Assembly: GCA_947628795.1 (NCBI GenBank)
Contig: CANRBF010000012.1
Coordinates: 1 to 54,024, forward strand
DNA from: an uncultured Monoglobus sp.
GTDB taxonomy: Bacteria; Bacillota; Clostridia; Monoglobales; Monoglobaceae
DNA: 54,024 bases
Reading direction: 5' to 3'
Positions 1 through 8,472 of the stretch are shown piece by piece; position 1 is the stretch's first letter, and every line of letters starts with the position of its first letter. Position numbers and translations under genes: made by a program. The notes under the pieces are model-generated. The model was not told where the DNA came from and did not search any database. It saw only the letters and a program-made list of their open reading frames with translations.

Positions 1-288
1 GAGGAGCCTGCTGTATCGGCAGAGCCCGAGCAGTCGGAAGAGCCCGCAGTATCGGCGGAGCCCGAGCAGTCGGAGGAGCCCGCAGTATCGGCAGAGCCCG
101 AGCAGTCAGAGGAGCCCGCAGTATCGGCTGAACCCGAGCAGTCGGAGGAGCCTGCAGTATCGGCAGAACCCGAACAGTCGGAAGAGCCCGCTGTATCGGC
201 GGAGCCCGAGCAGTCGGAAGAGCCCGCAGTATCGGCAGAGCCCGAGCAGTCAGAGGAGCCCGCAGTGTCGGCTGAGCCCGAGCAATCC
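1..288 (+). repeat. eight tandem 36-bp coding repeats
   Basis: Eight in-frame 36-bp units lie head to tail with no spacers and encode EEPAVSAEPEQS. Synonymous differences are not random. The Ala codon in the seventh position of units 1-8 reads GCA, GCG, GCA, GCT, GCA, GCG, GCA, GCT, so units 1-4 and 5-8 form two copies of a 144-bp higher-order repeat. The array runs off the left edge, so its full length is unknown. Confidence 0.95.
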
Positions 289-1032
289 GAGGAACCCGAC
301 ATGACGCCTACACCGAAACCGACCAGAAGACCCGTTTACAGCGGCGGCGGAGGCGGCGGAGGTGGCGGAGGCACCTTTACAACGGGAAATTCGACTCCCA
401 AGCCTGCTGCAACGACCGATCCGAACGCAACGGCTAATCCGAACGCGACAACGGCACTCGGCGCGACAGCGGCTCCCGACACGATTGTGACAAGCAATCC
501 TACCACGACACAGATATTCACCGATGTTCCCGCCGACCACTGGGCATACAGCTACATAATGGATCTGTACAGCGCGGGGATCATAAACGGCGAGAGCGAA
601 ACTCTGTTCGTTCCCGACGGCAATATCACCAGAGCTGAGTTCACCAAGATCGCGACGCTGATATTCGAGCTTCCGATCGCGGAGACGACATCCAAGTTTG
701 CCGATGTTGCCGCGGATGACTGGTACGCCCCGTATGTATCGACGGCTCTCGACGCCGGAATGATCAACGGCACATCCGAGACCACGTTCAGCCCCGACGA
801 CAATATAACCCGCGAGCAGATAGCGGCGATCGTGGGCAGATACCTTGACGCATCATCGCAGGCGGCGGTAAGCTATTCCGACGCGGCGGCCATTGAGGAC
901 TACGCGCTGCCATACGTGGCGGCTCTCTCGGAGCGGGGCATCCTGACCGGCTCCGACGGAATGTTCAATCCCAAGTCTCCCGCGACCCGAGCGGAAGCCG
1001 CGGCGATAGCCGACAGGATATATCAAAGATAA
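1..1032 (+). CDS. SLH-domain surface protein, 5' end outside window
   Basis: The reading frame is open from the first base and stops at TAA 1030-1032, so 343 residues of the C-terminal part are visible and the start is missing. Residues 1-96 are eight copies of a 12-residue unit rich in Glu, Pro and Ser (EEPAVSAEPEQS). A Pro/Thr stretch, a run of ten glycines and an Asn/Thr/Ala-rich linker follow. Three SLH repeats fill about residues 168-343, each with the usual F-x-D-V, W-A and I-T-R-A/E-x motifs. SLH repeats are known to bind pyruvylated secondary wall polymers, so the protein is probably anchored non-covalently to the wall, with the acidic repeats acting as a spacer. Its enzymatic or adhesive part, if any, lies upstream of the window. 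A hairpin terminator follows directly, so the gene is not co-transcribed with trpE. Confidence 0.9.
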   Translation, partial: EEPAVSAEPEQSEEPAVSAEPEQSEEPAVSAEPEQSEEPAVSAEPEQSEEPAVSAEPEQSEEPAVSAEPEQSEEPAVSAEPEQSEEPAVSAEPEQSEEPDMTPTPKPTRRPVYSGGGGGGGGGGTFTTGNSTPKPAATTDPNATANPNATTALGATAAPDTIVTSNPTTTQIFTDVPADHWAYSYIMDLYSAGIINGESETLFVPDGNITRAEFTKIATLIFELPIAETTSKFADVAADDWYAPYVSTALDAGMINGTSETTFSPDDNITREQIAAIVGRYLDASSQAAVSYSDAAAIEDYALPYVAALSERGILTGSDGMFNPKSPATRAEAAAIADRIYQR

Positions 1033-1044
1033 AATTTAATTACT

Positions 1045-1073
1045 GCGGCGCGGCTTCGGCTGCGCCGCTTTTG
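1045..1073 (+). terminator. intrinsic terminator after SLH gene
   Basis: Inverted repeat GCGGCGC (1045-1051) and GCGCCGC (1062-1068), extended inward to a C(TTCG)G tetraloop at 1054-1059 and followed by a short T run. It starts 13 bases after the SLH gene stop codon. Confidence 0.85.
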
Positions 1074-1085
1074 TGAAAATTTCTC

Positions 1086-1114
1086 TTGACAAACGCGGTC
1101 ATATAGTATATAAT
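1086..1114 (+). promoter_or_regulatory. consensus promoter of the trp operon
   Basis: TTGACA at 1086-1091, a 17-base spacer and TATAAT at 1109-1114 match the vegetative sigma consensus exactly. Transcription should start near 1121, about 195 bases before trpE. Confidence 0.9.
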
Positions 1115-1120
1115 AGAAAA

Positions 1121-1316
1121 ACAGTTTCAGATTAGACGAGATTAGGTATTTGAGATTAGACGAGACGAGTGGACTGAAATAGTGTCCGAATTTTTTTGGC
1201 GGGCGGCTTGGCCGCGCCGTGTTTGCGGCGCTTGGGCTATGGACCGGACCGCCGAGCTTTACTGATACTGAATACTTAGTTGGTCTACTCTAATAAATTA
1301 TGAGGAGGCTTTTTTA
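1121..1316 (+). promoter_or_regulatory. long trp leader, regulatory type not identified
   Basis: This ~195-nt untranslated leader lies between the trp promoter and trpE. It carries a 13-bp direct repeat (AGATTAGACGAGA at 1129-1141 and 1153-1165), a possible TTTCAG/CTGAAA pairing, and GC-rich hairpins in 1195-1255 such as GCGCCG/CGGCGC. A leader this long before trp genes suggests attenuation or translational control. I see no T-box sequence, no Trp-rich leader peptide, no TRAP-type (G/U)AG array and no T-run terminator. The trpE ribosome site (GAGGAGG) lies at the end of the leader. Function is inferred only from position and length. Confidence 0.45.
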
Positions 1317-2789
1317 ATGTTTTATCCAACCTTTGAGCAGGTGGAGGACTACGCCCGCGAGGGGTACAACCTGATACCTGTCACATTGTCGGTCTTCGCG
1401 GATATGGACACTCCGATATCCGCGTTCCGAAAGCTGGAGACCGACAAATACTGTTTTTTGCTCGAGTCGGTCGAGGGCAGCGAGCTTACAAACCGATACT
1501 CGTTTATCGGCAGGAACCCGTTCCTCACGTTCAAGAGCTACGGCGGCACGGCGGTCATCACCGATTATAACGGCGTTGTGACCGAGCGCGAGGGGAACCC
1601 GATCGACATTTTAAACGAGTACGCCGACAAATTCAAGTCCCCGGTCATCGAGGGGCTGCCGTCGTTCAGCGGCGGCGCCGTGGGCTGCTTCGCCTACGAC
1701 TTGGTGCGGCTGACCGAAAAGCTGCCCGAGCCGCCTGAGGACGACTTGAATCAGCCCGATATGCACTTTATGTTCACTGACGAGATCGTCGCCTTTGACA
1801 ACAAGGCGAAGAAGATCATAATCATGGTGAACATCCACCCGGGCGAGAACCTGCGGTTCAGATACGACCGCGCGGTCGAGCGGCTGATCGAGATCAAAAA
1901 CGAGCTGGCCGCGCCTCTTGAGCTCAAGTTAAAGCCCGGCAGCGGATTCCGCGGCTCGGGCGAGCCCAAGAGCAACATAACAAAGGAGCGGTTCTGCGAG
2001 AACGTGGAGAGGGCGAAGGAATATATCAAAAACGGCGATATATTCCAGGTGGTGCTGTCGCAGAGGTTCGAGATCGAGAACTACAGCGACCCGTTCAACG
2101 CCTACCGCGCGATACGCGTTATAAATCCCTCGCCGTATATGTATTTCCTGAAATTCGACAGCTGCCGGATCGCTGGCGCGTCGCCCGAAATGCTGGTGCG
2201 CGTCGAGAACGGGATCGTGTCAAACAGTCCGATAGCGGGCAGTCGGCCCAGAGGAAAGACGCCCGAGGAGGATCGGCAGAACGAGTTTGACCTGATCGCC
2301 GACCCCAAGGAGAACGCCGAGCATATCATGCTTGTCGACCTGGGCAGAAACGACGTCGGCAAGGTCTGCGAGTTCGGCAGCGTCGAGGTTACGAGGCTCA
2401 AGTATATCCAGAGATTTTCGCATATAATGCACATGACGTCCGACGTGCAGGGAAAGCTGAGGCCCGACAAGACCGCGTTCGACGCGCTGCGGGCGGTGCT
2501 CCCCGCCGGAACGCTGTCGGGCGCGCCCAAGATACGCGCCATGGAGATCATCGACGAGCTCGAGACTCGAAAGCGCGGTTTCTACGGCGGAGCGATCGGC
2601 TATATCGGATTCGGCGGCAGTCTCGATTCCTGCATAACGATAAGGACGGCGCTGTTTAAGGACAACAAAGCCTATGTTCAGGCCGGAGCGGGTATCGTCT
2701 ACGACTCGGTGCCCGAGACCGAGTACACCGAGACGGTCAACAAGGCCATGGCGATGATACAGGCGATAGAAAGGGCGGGTGATCTTTGA
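1317..2789 (+). CDS. trpE: anthranilate synthase component I
   Basis: 490 residues, a normal family length. With TrpG it converts chorismate and glutamine to anthranilate, the first committed step of tryptophan synthesis. The N-terminal part has the LLES motif (residues 48-51), the tryptophan feedback site of the family. The chorismate-binding half has PIAGSRPRG (about 305), LVDLGRNDVG (about 339) and the GTLSGAPK region (about 398). The ATG at 1317 is preceded by a strong GAGGAGG ribosome site. It is the first gene of the operon, and its TGA overlaps the trpG ATG in a TGATG arrangement, which suggests translational coupling of the two subunits. Confidence 0.97.
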   Translation: MFYPTFEQVEDYAREGYNLIPVTLSVFADMDTPISAFRKLETDKYCFLLESVEGSELTNRYSFIGRNPFLTFKSYGGTAVITDYNGVVTEREGNPIDILNEYADKFKSPVIEGLPSFSGGAVGCFAYDLVRLTEKLPEPPEDDLNQPDMHFMFTDEIVAFDNKAKKIIIMVNIHPGENLRFRYDRAVERLIEIKNELAAPLELKLKPGSGFRGSGEPKSNITKERFCENVERAKEYIKNGDIFQVVLSQRFEIENYSDPFNAYRAIRVINPSPYMYFLKFDSCRIAGASPEMLVRVENGIVSNSPIAGSRPRGKTPEEDRQNEFDLIADPKENAEHIMLVDLGRNDVGKVCEFGSVEVTRLKYIQRFSHIMHMTSDVQGKLRPDKTAFDALRAVLPAGTLSGAPKIRAMEIIDELETRKRGFYGGAIGYIGFGGSLDSCITIRTALFKDNKAYVQAGAGIVYDSVPETEYTETVNKAMAMIQAIERAGDL

Positions 2790-3361
2790 TGAATATTATT
2801 ATTGATAACTACGACTCGTTCACATACAACCTGTACCAATATATCGGAGAGATCGACCCGAATGTCAAGGTTTACCGAAACGACGAGATCACGGTCGATG
2901 AGCTCGAGGCCATGGAGCCGGAGCACATAGTGATCTCGCCGGGCCCCAAGTACCCCAAGGACGCGGGCATCTGCATTGAGCTGATAAAGAGGCTGCACAC
3001 GAAGTTTCCGATATTGGGCGTGTGCCTCGGGCACCAGTCGATAGGCGAGGCCATGGGCGGCAGGACCGTTCACGCGCCCAAGCTTATGCACGGCAAGGCG
3101 GACACCGCCAAGCTGCTCGACAAGACCTCGGTCATATTTTCGGGTATAGTCGGCGACGAGATAAGAGTCGGCAGGTACCATTCGCTGGTGACCGACGAGA
3201 GCGCCCTGCCCGACTGCGTGAAGGTCACCGCAAAGACGGCCGACGGCTCGGTCATGGCGATGGAGCACAAAGAGTATCCGCTGTTCGGGCTGCAGTTCCA
3301 CCCCGAGTCTGTGCTGACGCCCGACGGAAAAACAATGTTAAAAAATTTTTTAAATATATAG
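2789..3361 (+). CDS. trpG: anthranilate synthase component II (glutamine amidotransferase)
   Basis: 190 residues. This class I glutamine amidotransferase releases ammonia from glutamine for TrpE. The nucleophile is Cys79 in GVCLGHQ, and the other triad members are His171 and Glu173 in FHPES. The N-terminal D-N-Y-D-S-F-T motif and the SPGP segment are typical of TrpG/PabA. I chose the ATG at 2789, which shares its A with the trpE stop; a TTG one codon upstream is possible but unnecessary. There is no separate pabA in the window, so the subunit could also serve folate synthesis, as in some Gram-positives, but nothing here shows that. Confidence 0.96.
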   Translation: MNIIIDNYDSFTYNLYQYIGEIDPNVKVYRNDEITVDELEAMEPEHIVISPGPKYPKDAGICIELIKRLHTKFPILGVCLGHQSIGEAMGGRTVHAPKLMHGKADTAKLLDKTSVIFSGIVGDEIRVGRYHSLVTDESALPDCVKVTAKTADGSVMAMEHKEYPLFGLQFHPESVLTPDGKTMLKNFLNI

Positions 3362-3373
3362 GAGTTGAAAATT

Positions 3374-4390
3374 ATGCTTACAAAATACATAAGAAAGATC
3401 ACGGACGGAGAAAACCTGACGTTTGACGAGGCGAAAACCGCAATGGACGCGGTGCTGGACGGCGGAGCGACGCCGGTGCAGATAAGCGCGTATCTTACCG
3501 CCCTGCGCATGAAGGGCGAGACTATCGACGAGATCAGCGGCAGCGCCGCCATGATGAACAGCAAGGCGTCGCTCATAACGCCCGACGTTCCCGACTATGT
3601 TGACTGCGTGGGAACCGGCGGCGACGGCACGAACACGTTTAATATTTCGACCACCGCTGCGTTTGTCATCGCGGGCGCGGGCGCAAAGACCGCCAAGCAC
3701 GGAAACCGCGCCGTTTCCAGCAAATGCGGCAGCGCCGACGTGCTCGAGGGCCTCGGCGTCAATATCATGATAACGCCCGAGCAAGTCAAGGAGTGCGTCG
3801 AAAAGATAGGCATAGGCTTCATGTTCGCCAGGACCATGCACCCATGCATGAAAACCGTGTCGGGCGTGCGCGGTGAGATCAAGATAAGAACTCTGTTTAA
3901 TATACTTGGCCCCCTCTCGAATCCCTCAAACGCCAAGCATCAGGTCATAGGCGTGTTTGACGAAAACCTGACTCATCCGTTGGCCGAGGCCATGATGAAC
4001 CTGGGCGTAACCTCGGGCATGTCGGTTTGCGGCGTCGACAACGGAATGGATGAACTGTCGATAATCGGCAAGACCAAGATATCCGAGATAAAGGACGGCA
4101 AGGTCATAGATTATTATTTAAGCCCCGAGGATGTGGGCCTTACCGTCGGCACGGCGGACGATATCAAGGGCGGCGACGTACAAGAGAACGTAAAAACAAC
4201 CTTGAGCATCTTAAAGGGCGAGAAGGGCCCGCGCCGCGACATAGTTGTGCTGAACGCCGGAGCCGCGATATACACCACGGGCCTCGCAGGCAGCATCGAG
4301 GAAGGCGTGCGCATGGCGGAGAAAGCGATCGACAGCGGCGCCGCCATGGAAAAACTCGATCAGCTGGTTGAAATGACAAACGCGTTTTAA
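3374..4390 (+). CDS. trpD: anthranilate phosphoribosyltransferase
   Basis: 338 residues. Transfers the phosphoribosyl group of PRPP to anthranilate. The PRPP-binding GTGGD motif lies at residues 80-84, followed by the KHGNR segment (108-112) and SSKCGSADVLE. The FNILGPLSNP block is also typical. I chose the ATG at 3374 because GGAG at 3361-3364 lies 9 bases upstream; an in-frame TTG at 3365 would sit directly on that ribosome site. The gene follows trpG after 12 bases. An unusual 228-base gap full of repeats separates it from trpC. Confidence 0.96.
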   Translation: MLTKYIRKITDGENLTFDEAKTAMDAVLDGGATPVQISAYLTALRMKGETIDEISGSAAMMNSKASLITPDVPDYVDCVGTGGDGTNTFNISTTAAFVIAGAGAKTAKHGNRAVSSKCGSADVLEGLGVNIMITPEQVKECVEKIGIGFMFARTMHPCMKTVSGVRGEIKIRTLFNILGPLSNPSNAKHQVIGVFDENLTHPLAEAMMNLGVTSGMSVCGVDNGMDELSIIGKTKISEIKDGKVIDYYLSPEDVGLTVGTADDIKGGDVQENVKTTLSILKGEKGPRRDIVVLNAGAAIYTTGLAGSIEEGVRMAEKAIDSGAAMEKLDQLVEMTNAF

Positions 4391-4394
4391 ATTT

Positions 4395-4587
4395 GGCTCG
4401 CCCCTTGGGGAGAGCTGGCGCCGAAGGCGACTGAGAGGGGTTCCTAGTACCTAGACCCTAATCTCTAGTACCTATGTTCCCACCTCCGTCTTTTCGCCTT
4501 TGGCGAAAATCCACATCCTCCCGGGAGGAGGCATTAATTAGGCGGCCCCTTGGGGGAGCTGTCGGGCTTTGCCCGACTGAGGGGGGA
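4395..4587 (+). repeat. composite intergenic repeat, modules A-B-C
   Basis: This repeat fills most of the 4391-4618 gap inside the trp operon. Module A (4395-4442) has outer CCCCT/AGGGG arms and an inner CGCC-GAA-GGCG hairpin. A linker with repeated CTAGTACCTA words follows. Module B (about 4475-4533) runs from GTTCCCACCTCCGTC through a TTTTCGCC/GGCGAAAA hairpin to the palindrome CCTCCCGGGAGG. Module C (4541-4587) has CCCCTT/GAGGGG arms and an inner GTCGGGC-TTT-GCCCGAC hairpin. No start-stop frame here looks coding. The same modules recur at 9381-9626 in reverse complement. Such hairpin repeats are common in gut Clostridia genomes; that is my general recollection, not a search result. Confidence 0.85.
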
Positions 4588-4618
4588 GACAGACATACGT
4601 CAATGAGAGGAAATATCC

Positions 4619-5422
4619 ATGGACATACTTGAAAAAATCGTTACAAAAAAGAAAATATATCTGGAGAACCAAAAACAGAAGATAAGCTACAAGACGCTGC
4701 GGAGCGGCGTTGAAAAGTCATTTGGTTCGCGCAAGGTGATAAGCTTTTACAACGCCCTAAAGGACTACAAAAAAATCTCGATCATCGCCGAGGTGAAAAA
4801 AGCCTCGCCCTCAAAAGGGCTGATCCGCCCCGACCTTGACCACATGGACGTGGCTCGGGAATACCTAAAATCCGACGTGCAGGCCATGTCGGTGCTGACC
4901 GAGACCGATTTCTTTCTCGGCAAGCCGGAGTTTTTGCGCGACATCAGCCTGATCTCCAAAATTCCGCTGCTGCGCAAGGACTTCGTGATCGACGACTATC
5001 AGATATACGAGGCGAGCGGCCTCGGCGCGTCCGCGATCCTGCTGATCGCGGCGATCCTTGACGACAAGACCATGGGCGAGTTTATGAAAACCGCCCACGA
5101 GCTTGACCTCGACTGTCTTGTGGAGGTCCACAACGAGGAGGAACTGCGCCGCGTCAACGCGCTTGGCGCGAGGATCGTTGGGGTCAATAACCGCAATCTC
5201 AAGACCTTTGAGGAAGACCTGGGCACCACCGAGCGGCTTTTGGGAATGCTCGAGGAGCGGGACAAAAAAGTCCTTGTGTCCGAGAGCGGCATCAGAAGCA
5301 GCCGCGACCTTAAATTCGTTGAATCGCTGGGCGCCGACGCGGCGCTTATCGGCGAGCTGTTTATGCGGCGGCAGCATATTTCCGCCGCGGTCGATGATCT
5401 GAGAAACGGAAGGCTCGGTTGA
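4619..5422 (+). CDS. trpC: indole-3-glycerol-phosphate synthase
   Basis: 267 residues, a TIM-barrel enzyme that closes the indole ring from CdRP. Catalytic motifs are visible: IIAEVKKASPSKG with Glu58, Lys60 and Ser-Pro-Ser 63-65; LLRKDF with Lys120; the VEVHNEEEL strand; and NNRNL with the late VSESGI phosphate-binding turn. The ATG at 4619 has GAGAGG at a suitable distance. The start lies just after the composite repeat, so the repeat is part of the polycistronic transcript. trpF follows after one base. Confidence 0.96.
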   Translation: MDILEKIVTKKKIYLENQKQKISYKTLRSGVEKSFGSRKVISFYNALKDYKKISIIAEVKKASPSKGLIRPDLDHMDVAREYLKSDVQAMSVLTETDFFLGKPEFLRDISLISKIPLLRKDFVIDDYQIYEASGLGASAILLIAAILDDKTMGEFMKTAHELDLDCLVEVHNEEELRRVNALGARIVGVNNRNLKTFEEDLGTTERLLGMLEERDKKVLVSESGIRSSRDLKFVESLGADAALIGELFMRRQHISAAVDDLRNGRLG

Positions 5423-5423
5423 T

Positions 5424-6050
5424 ATGAGCGTTAAAATAAAGATCTGCGGTCTCATGCGCGAGGCGGACGCCGACGCGTTAAGCGCCGCTATGCCCGATTA
5501 CGCGGGATTTGTGTTCTACGAGAAAAGCCGACGCTGCCTGACGGCAGCGAAAGCGCGCGCGATACGCTCACGGCTCGATCCGAAAATAAAGGCTGTCGGC
5601 GTGTTTGTTAATATGCCGTGTGAAAAGATCGCGGAGCTGGCAGGCTCGGTGCCGCTTGATATCGCTCAGCTGCACGGCGGCGAGACAGCGGAGGATATAG
5701 AAAAACTAAAAAAGCTTTGCCCCGATCTGGAGATTTGGAAGGCGGCGCGGGTCGGAGACGATTTTGACCCGAAAAGTCTTGAAAAATACAAAAACGCCGA
5801 CCGTCTGCTGCTTGACGCGTACGTCGAGGGCTACGGCGGCAAGGGCAAAAAGATCGAGGACGAGCGTCTCCGCGGCATTGACCTGAGCGGCATTATGCTG
5901 GCCGGAGGTCTGAACGCGGGCAACATAGCGGACGCGGTCGAAAGGTACCGCCCCTACGGGGTCGACGTCAGCAGCGGCGCCGAGACCGACGGGCAAAAGG
6001 ATGCGGAGAAAATAAAGAAAATCGTGAATATCATAAAAAGTATAAAATAA
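5424..6050 (+). CDS. trpF: phosphoribosylanthranilate isomerase
   Basis: 208 residues. Catalyses the Amadori rearrangement of phosphoribosyl-anthranilate to CdRP. The catalytic Cys8 lies in KICGL and the catalytic Asp131 in [22 protein letters not shown] near the C-terminus is the phosphate-binding segment. The enzyme is separate from trpC, not fused as in enterobacteria. The usual GGTG of this family reads GGKG here, a mild deviation. The start codon lies one base after the trpC stop, and trpB follows after 20 bases. Confidence 0.95.
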   Translation: MSVKIKICGLMREADADALSAAMPDYAGFVFYEKSRRCLTAAKARAIRSRLDPKIKAVGVFVNMPCEKIAELAGSVPLDIAQLHGGETAEDIEKLKKLCPDLEIWKAARVGDDFDPKSLEKYKNADRLLLDAYVEGYGGKGKKIEDERLRGIDLSGIMLAGGLNAGNIADAVERYRPYGVDVSSGAETDGQKDAEKIKKIVNIIKSIK

Positions 6051-6070
6051 TCAAAACGAGGTATAAAAAT

Positions 6071-7267
6071 ATGGAAAATAAATCAAAGGGCAGATTCGGG
6101 CTCTACGGGGGACAGTACGCACCCGAGACCCTGATGCGCGCCCTGAACGAGCTTGAGGCCGCCTACAGCGAGGCGAAAGCGGACCCCGAGTTCCAAAAAG
6201 AGCTTGAATTTTATTTGAACGAGTACGCCGGCAGGCCGTCTCTGCTCTACTACGCGGAGAACATGACAAACGACCTGGGCGGCGCCAAGGTATACATAAA
6301 GCGCGAGGACCTGAACCACACCGGGGCACACAAGATCAACAACGTGCTGGGTCAGGCGCTTCTGGCGAGGCGCATGGGCAAAAAGAAGGTCATCGCCGAG
6401 ACCGGAGCGGGTCAGCACGGAGTTGCCGCGGCAACGGCGGCGGCGCTGTTCGGCATGGAGTGCGAGGTATTCATGGGCGAGGAGGACACGCGGCGCCAGG
6501 AGCTTAACGTGTTTCGCATGAACCTTTTGGGCGCCAAGGTGACGCCCGTCACATCGGGTACCGGCACGCTCAAGGACGCCTGCAACGAGGCGCTCCGCGC
6601 GTGGGCGGCCAGGGCGAACGACACGCTCTATCTGCTGGGCTCCACAATGGGCCCGCACCCGTACCCCACGATCGTGCGCGACTTCCAGAGCGTTATCGGA
6701 AAAGAGATAAAGGCGCAGATGCTTAAAAAAGAGGGGCGTCTGCCCGATGCGGTCATCGCCTGCGTGGGCGGCGGCAGCAACGCCATGGGCGCGTTTTATG
6801 ACTTTATCGGCGACAAGTCGGTTCGGCTGATCGGAGCCGAGGCCGCGGGCGACGGCATTGACACCGAGCGCCACGCCGCAACCATGACAAAAGGCACCGT
6901 GGGCGTGCTCCACGGCATGAAGTCTATATTTTTGCAGGACAAATCGGGCGGCATAATGCCGGTCTACTCGATCTCCGCGGGTCTCGATTATCCCGGAGTG
7001 GGCCCCGAGCACGCGGCTCTGCGCGACAGCGGCCGCGCCGAATACTATCCGATAACCGACGCCGAGGCGGTCGACGCATTCCGCTACCTGACGAGGATCG
7101 AGGGCATAATCCCCGCGATCGAAAGCTCCCACGCGGTGGCGCAGGCAATGAAGATCGTGCCCGAGATGGACAAGAACAAGATCGTTGTTATAAATCTTTC
7201 GGGCAGAGGCGACAAGGACGTGTACTCGGTAGCCAGATACATGGGGGTGGAAATCAATGAAAAATAA
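6071..7267 (+). CDS. trpB: tryptophan synthase beta chain
   Basis: 398 residues, canonical TrpB1 type. Condenses indole with serine using pyridoxal phosphate. The PLP lysine is Lys88 in [17 protein letters not shown] binds substrate carboxylate; GGGSNA holds the cofactor phosphate; and the C-terminal SGRGDKD segment is present. Its 3' end overlaps trpA by 11 bases, usual for the alpha2-beta2 partners. A long open frame on the opposite strand is a GC-rich shadow of this gene and was not annotated. Confidence 0.97.
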   Translation: MENKSKGRFGLYGGQYAPETLMRALNELEAAYSEAKADPEFQKELEFYLNEYAGRPSLLYYAENMTNDLGGAKVYIKREDLNHTGAHKINNVLGQALLARRMGKKKVIAETGAGQHGVAAATAAALFGMECEVFMGEEDTRRQELNVFRMNLLGAKVTPVTSGTGTLKDACNEALRAWAARANDTLYLLGSTMGPHPYPTIVRDFQSVIGKEIKAQMLKKEGRLPDAVIACVGGGSNAMGAFYDFIGDKSVRLIGAEAAGDGIDTERHAATMTKGTVGVLHGMKSIFLQDKSGGIMPVYSISAGLDYPGVGPEHAALRDSGRAEYYPITDAEAVDAFRYLTRIEGIIPAIESSHAVAQAMKIVPEMDKNKIVVINLSGRGDKDVYSVARYMGVEINEK

Positions 7268-8060
7268 AAACAGAATAGACTCAATGTTTGAAGCCCTGAG
7301 AGAAAAAGACAAAAAGGCGCTGGTGACGTTCCTGACCTTCGGCGACCCCGACATCGAGACCTCGAAAAAGCTGGTGCTCGCCATGGAGCAGGCCGGAGCC
7401 GATCTGATAGAACTGGGAATACCGTTCTCCGACCCGATGGCCGAGGGCCCTGTTATCCAGGCGGCGAACGTGCGCGCCCTGAAGCATGAGATAAATCTCG
7501 ACATAATATTTAAGGCCGTGTCCGAGCTGCGCGAGAGCACGCAGGTCCCGCTGGTGTTTTTGATGTATTTCAACTCGATCTTAAGCTACGGCCCCGAAAA
7601 ATTTTTCGCGGGCTGCAAGGACGCGGGCGTAGACGGAGTTATTATCCCCGACCTGCCCTTTGAGGAGAGCGACGAGATCTACGATCTGACGCAAAAGTAC
7701 GGAGTATGGCAGATCTCGATGATCGCGCCCACCTCGTCGGAGCAGCGGTCAAAGGCGATCTGCGAGAGGGCGAAAGGCTTTCTCTACTGCGTGTCCTCGA
7801 TGGGCGTCACCGGAACGCGCGAAAATTTCACCACCGACTTTGACAATATGTTCGCCATGCTCAATAAGTATTCCGATATACCAAAGTGCATAGGCTTCGG
7901 CATATCAAAGCCCGAGCATATCGAGAACTTGAAGAAATACTGCGACGGCCTTATCGTGGGCAGCGCCATTGTCAAAACAATAGCCGCCGGAAAGACCGAA
8001 TCCGACAAAATAAACGGCGTGAAGGAACTGACCGCCGCCCTAAAAGCGCCGCTGATGTAA
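7257..8060 (+). CDS. trpA: tryptophan synthase alpha chain
   Basis: 267 residues. Cleaves indole-3-glycerol phosphate and channels indole to TrpB. The catalytic Glu52 lies in [10 protein letters not shown]. The second acidic position, Asp60 of the E. coli enzyme (ADGP), reads AEGP here, a conservative Asp-to-Glu change that I would not treat as inactivating. FGISKPEH and GSAIVK near the C-terminus are the phosphate-binding loops. It is the last trp gene, and a bidirectional terminator follows 40 bases later. Confidence 0.96.
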   Translation: MKNKNRIDSMFEALREKDKKALVTFLTFGDPDIETSKKLVLAMEQAGADLIELGIPFSDPMAEGPVIQAANVRALKHEINLDIIFKAVSELRESTQVPLVFLMYFNSILSYGPEKFFAGCKDAGVDGVIIPDLPFEESDEIYDLTQKYGVWQISMIAPTSSEQRSKAICERAKGFLYCVSSMGVTGTRENFTTDFDNMFAMLNKYSDIPKCIGFGISKPEHIENLKKYCDGLIVGSAIVKTIAAGKTESDKINGVKELTAALKAPLM

Positions 8061-8063
8061 CGC

Positions 8064-8092
8064 TTGACAAAGCCGAAAAAGAATGTTATAAA
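8064..8092 (+). promoter_or_regulatory. near-consensus promoter-like sequence just before a terminator
   Basis: TTGACA at 8064-8069, a 17-base spacer and TATAAA at 8087-8092. Start of transcription would be near 8099, but the terminator hairpin begins at 8104, so any product would be only about 25 nt. It may be fortuitous. Confidence 0.4.
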
Positions 8093-8100
8093 TAAATGCA

Positions 8101-8125
8101 AAAAGGAGCCCGGGGCTCCTTTTTA
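8101..8125. terminator. bidirectional terminator between trpA and panD
   Basis: AGGAGC (8104-8109) and GCTCCT (8115-8120) form a hairpin with an A run on the left and a T run on the right, so it can end both the trp (plus) and pan (minus) transcripts. The T run overlaps the last bases of panD. Confidence 0.85.
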
Positions 8126-8461
8126 TATGCTGTTTTCTATGAATTTGATTTTGGGCTTGTGGGTCTTGGCTTGCTCGTAGTCCATGGTGGCGTAGGCTAT
8201 GATTATCACCTTGTCGCCCACGCTCGCTTTGTGGGCGGCGGCGCCGTTTAAGCAAACCACTCCGCTGCCGCGCTCGCCCGGAATCGCATAGGTTATCAGG
8301 CGCTCGCCGTTGTTTATGTTCACCACATGCACCTGCTGGTTGGTGAGTATGCCCACCTCGTCCATCCAGTCCTCGTCAATGGTTATCGAGCCGATGTAGT
8401 TTAAGTTGGCGTCGGTCACCGTGGCTCTGTGGATCTTTGAGTTCATGATCTCTATATTCAT
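8123..8461 (-). CDS. panD: aspartate 1-decarboxylase precursor
   Basis: 112 residues. Makes beta-alanine from aspartate for pantothenate. PanD is made as a proenzyme that cleaves itself at a Gly-Ser bond to give a pyruvoyl cofactor; here the bond is Gly24-Ser25 in YIGSITID, the same position as in the E. coli enzyme, which also supports the chosen ATG. The K-I-H-R-A-T-V segment (9-15) and the later NGAAAH motif fit the family. It is the last gene of the pan operon, 11 bases after panC, with a good AGGAGG site. Confidence 0.96.
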   Translation of the reverse strand: MNIEIMNSKIHRATVTDANLNYIGSITIDEDWMDEVGILTNQQVHVVNINNGERLITYAIPGERGSGVVCLNGAAAHKASVGDKVIIIAYATMDYEQAKTHKPKIKFIENSI

Positions 8462-8472
8462 GCGCGCACCTC

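Noticed and set aside
1..288. 36-bp direct repeats as a CRISPR array
   Set aside because: Units are contiguous without spacers, stay in frame and encode a 12-residue repeat of a wall protein.
1121..1316. T-box riboswitch in the trp leader
   Set aside because: The GACGAG words recall T-box stem I, but the conserved GGGTGG-ACCGCG antiterminator sequence, a TGG specifier and a terminator are missing.
6083..7573. 496-residue open frame on the minus strand opposite trpB/trpA
   Set aside because: It mirrors two certain genes, has no recognisable domain and a composition (His, Arg, Val rich) expected from the complement of GC-rich codons.
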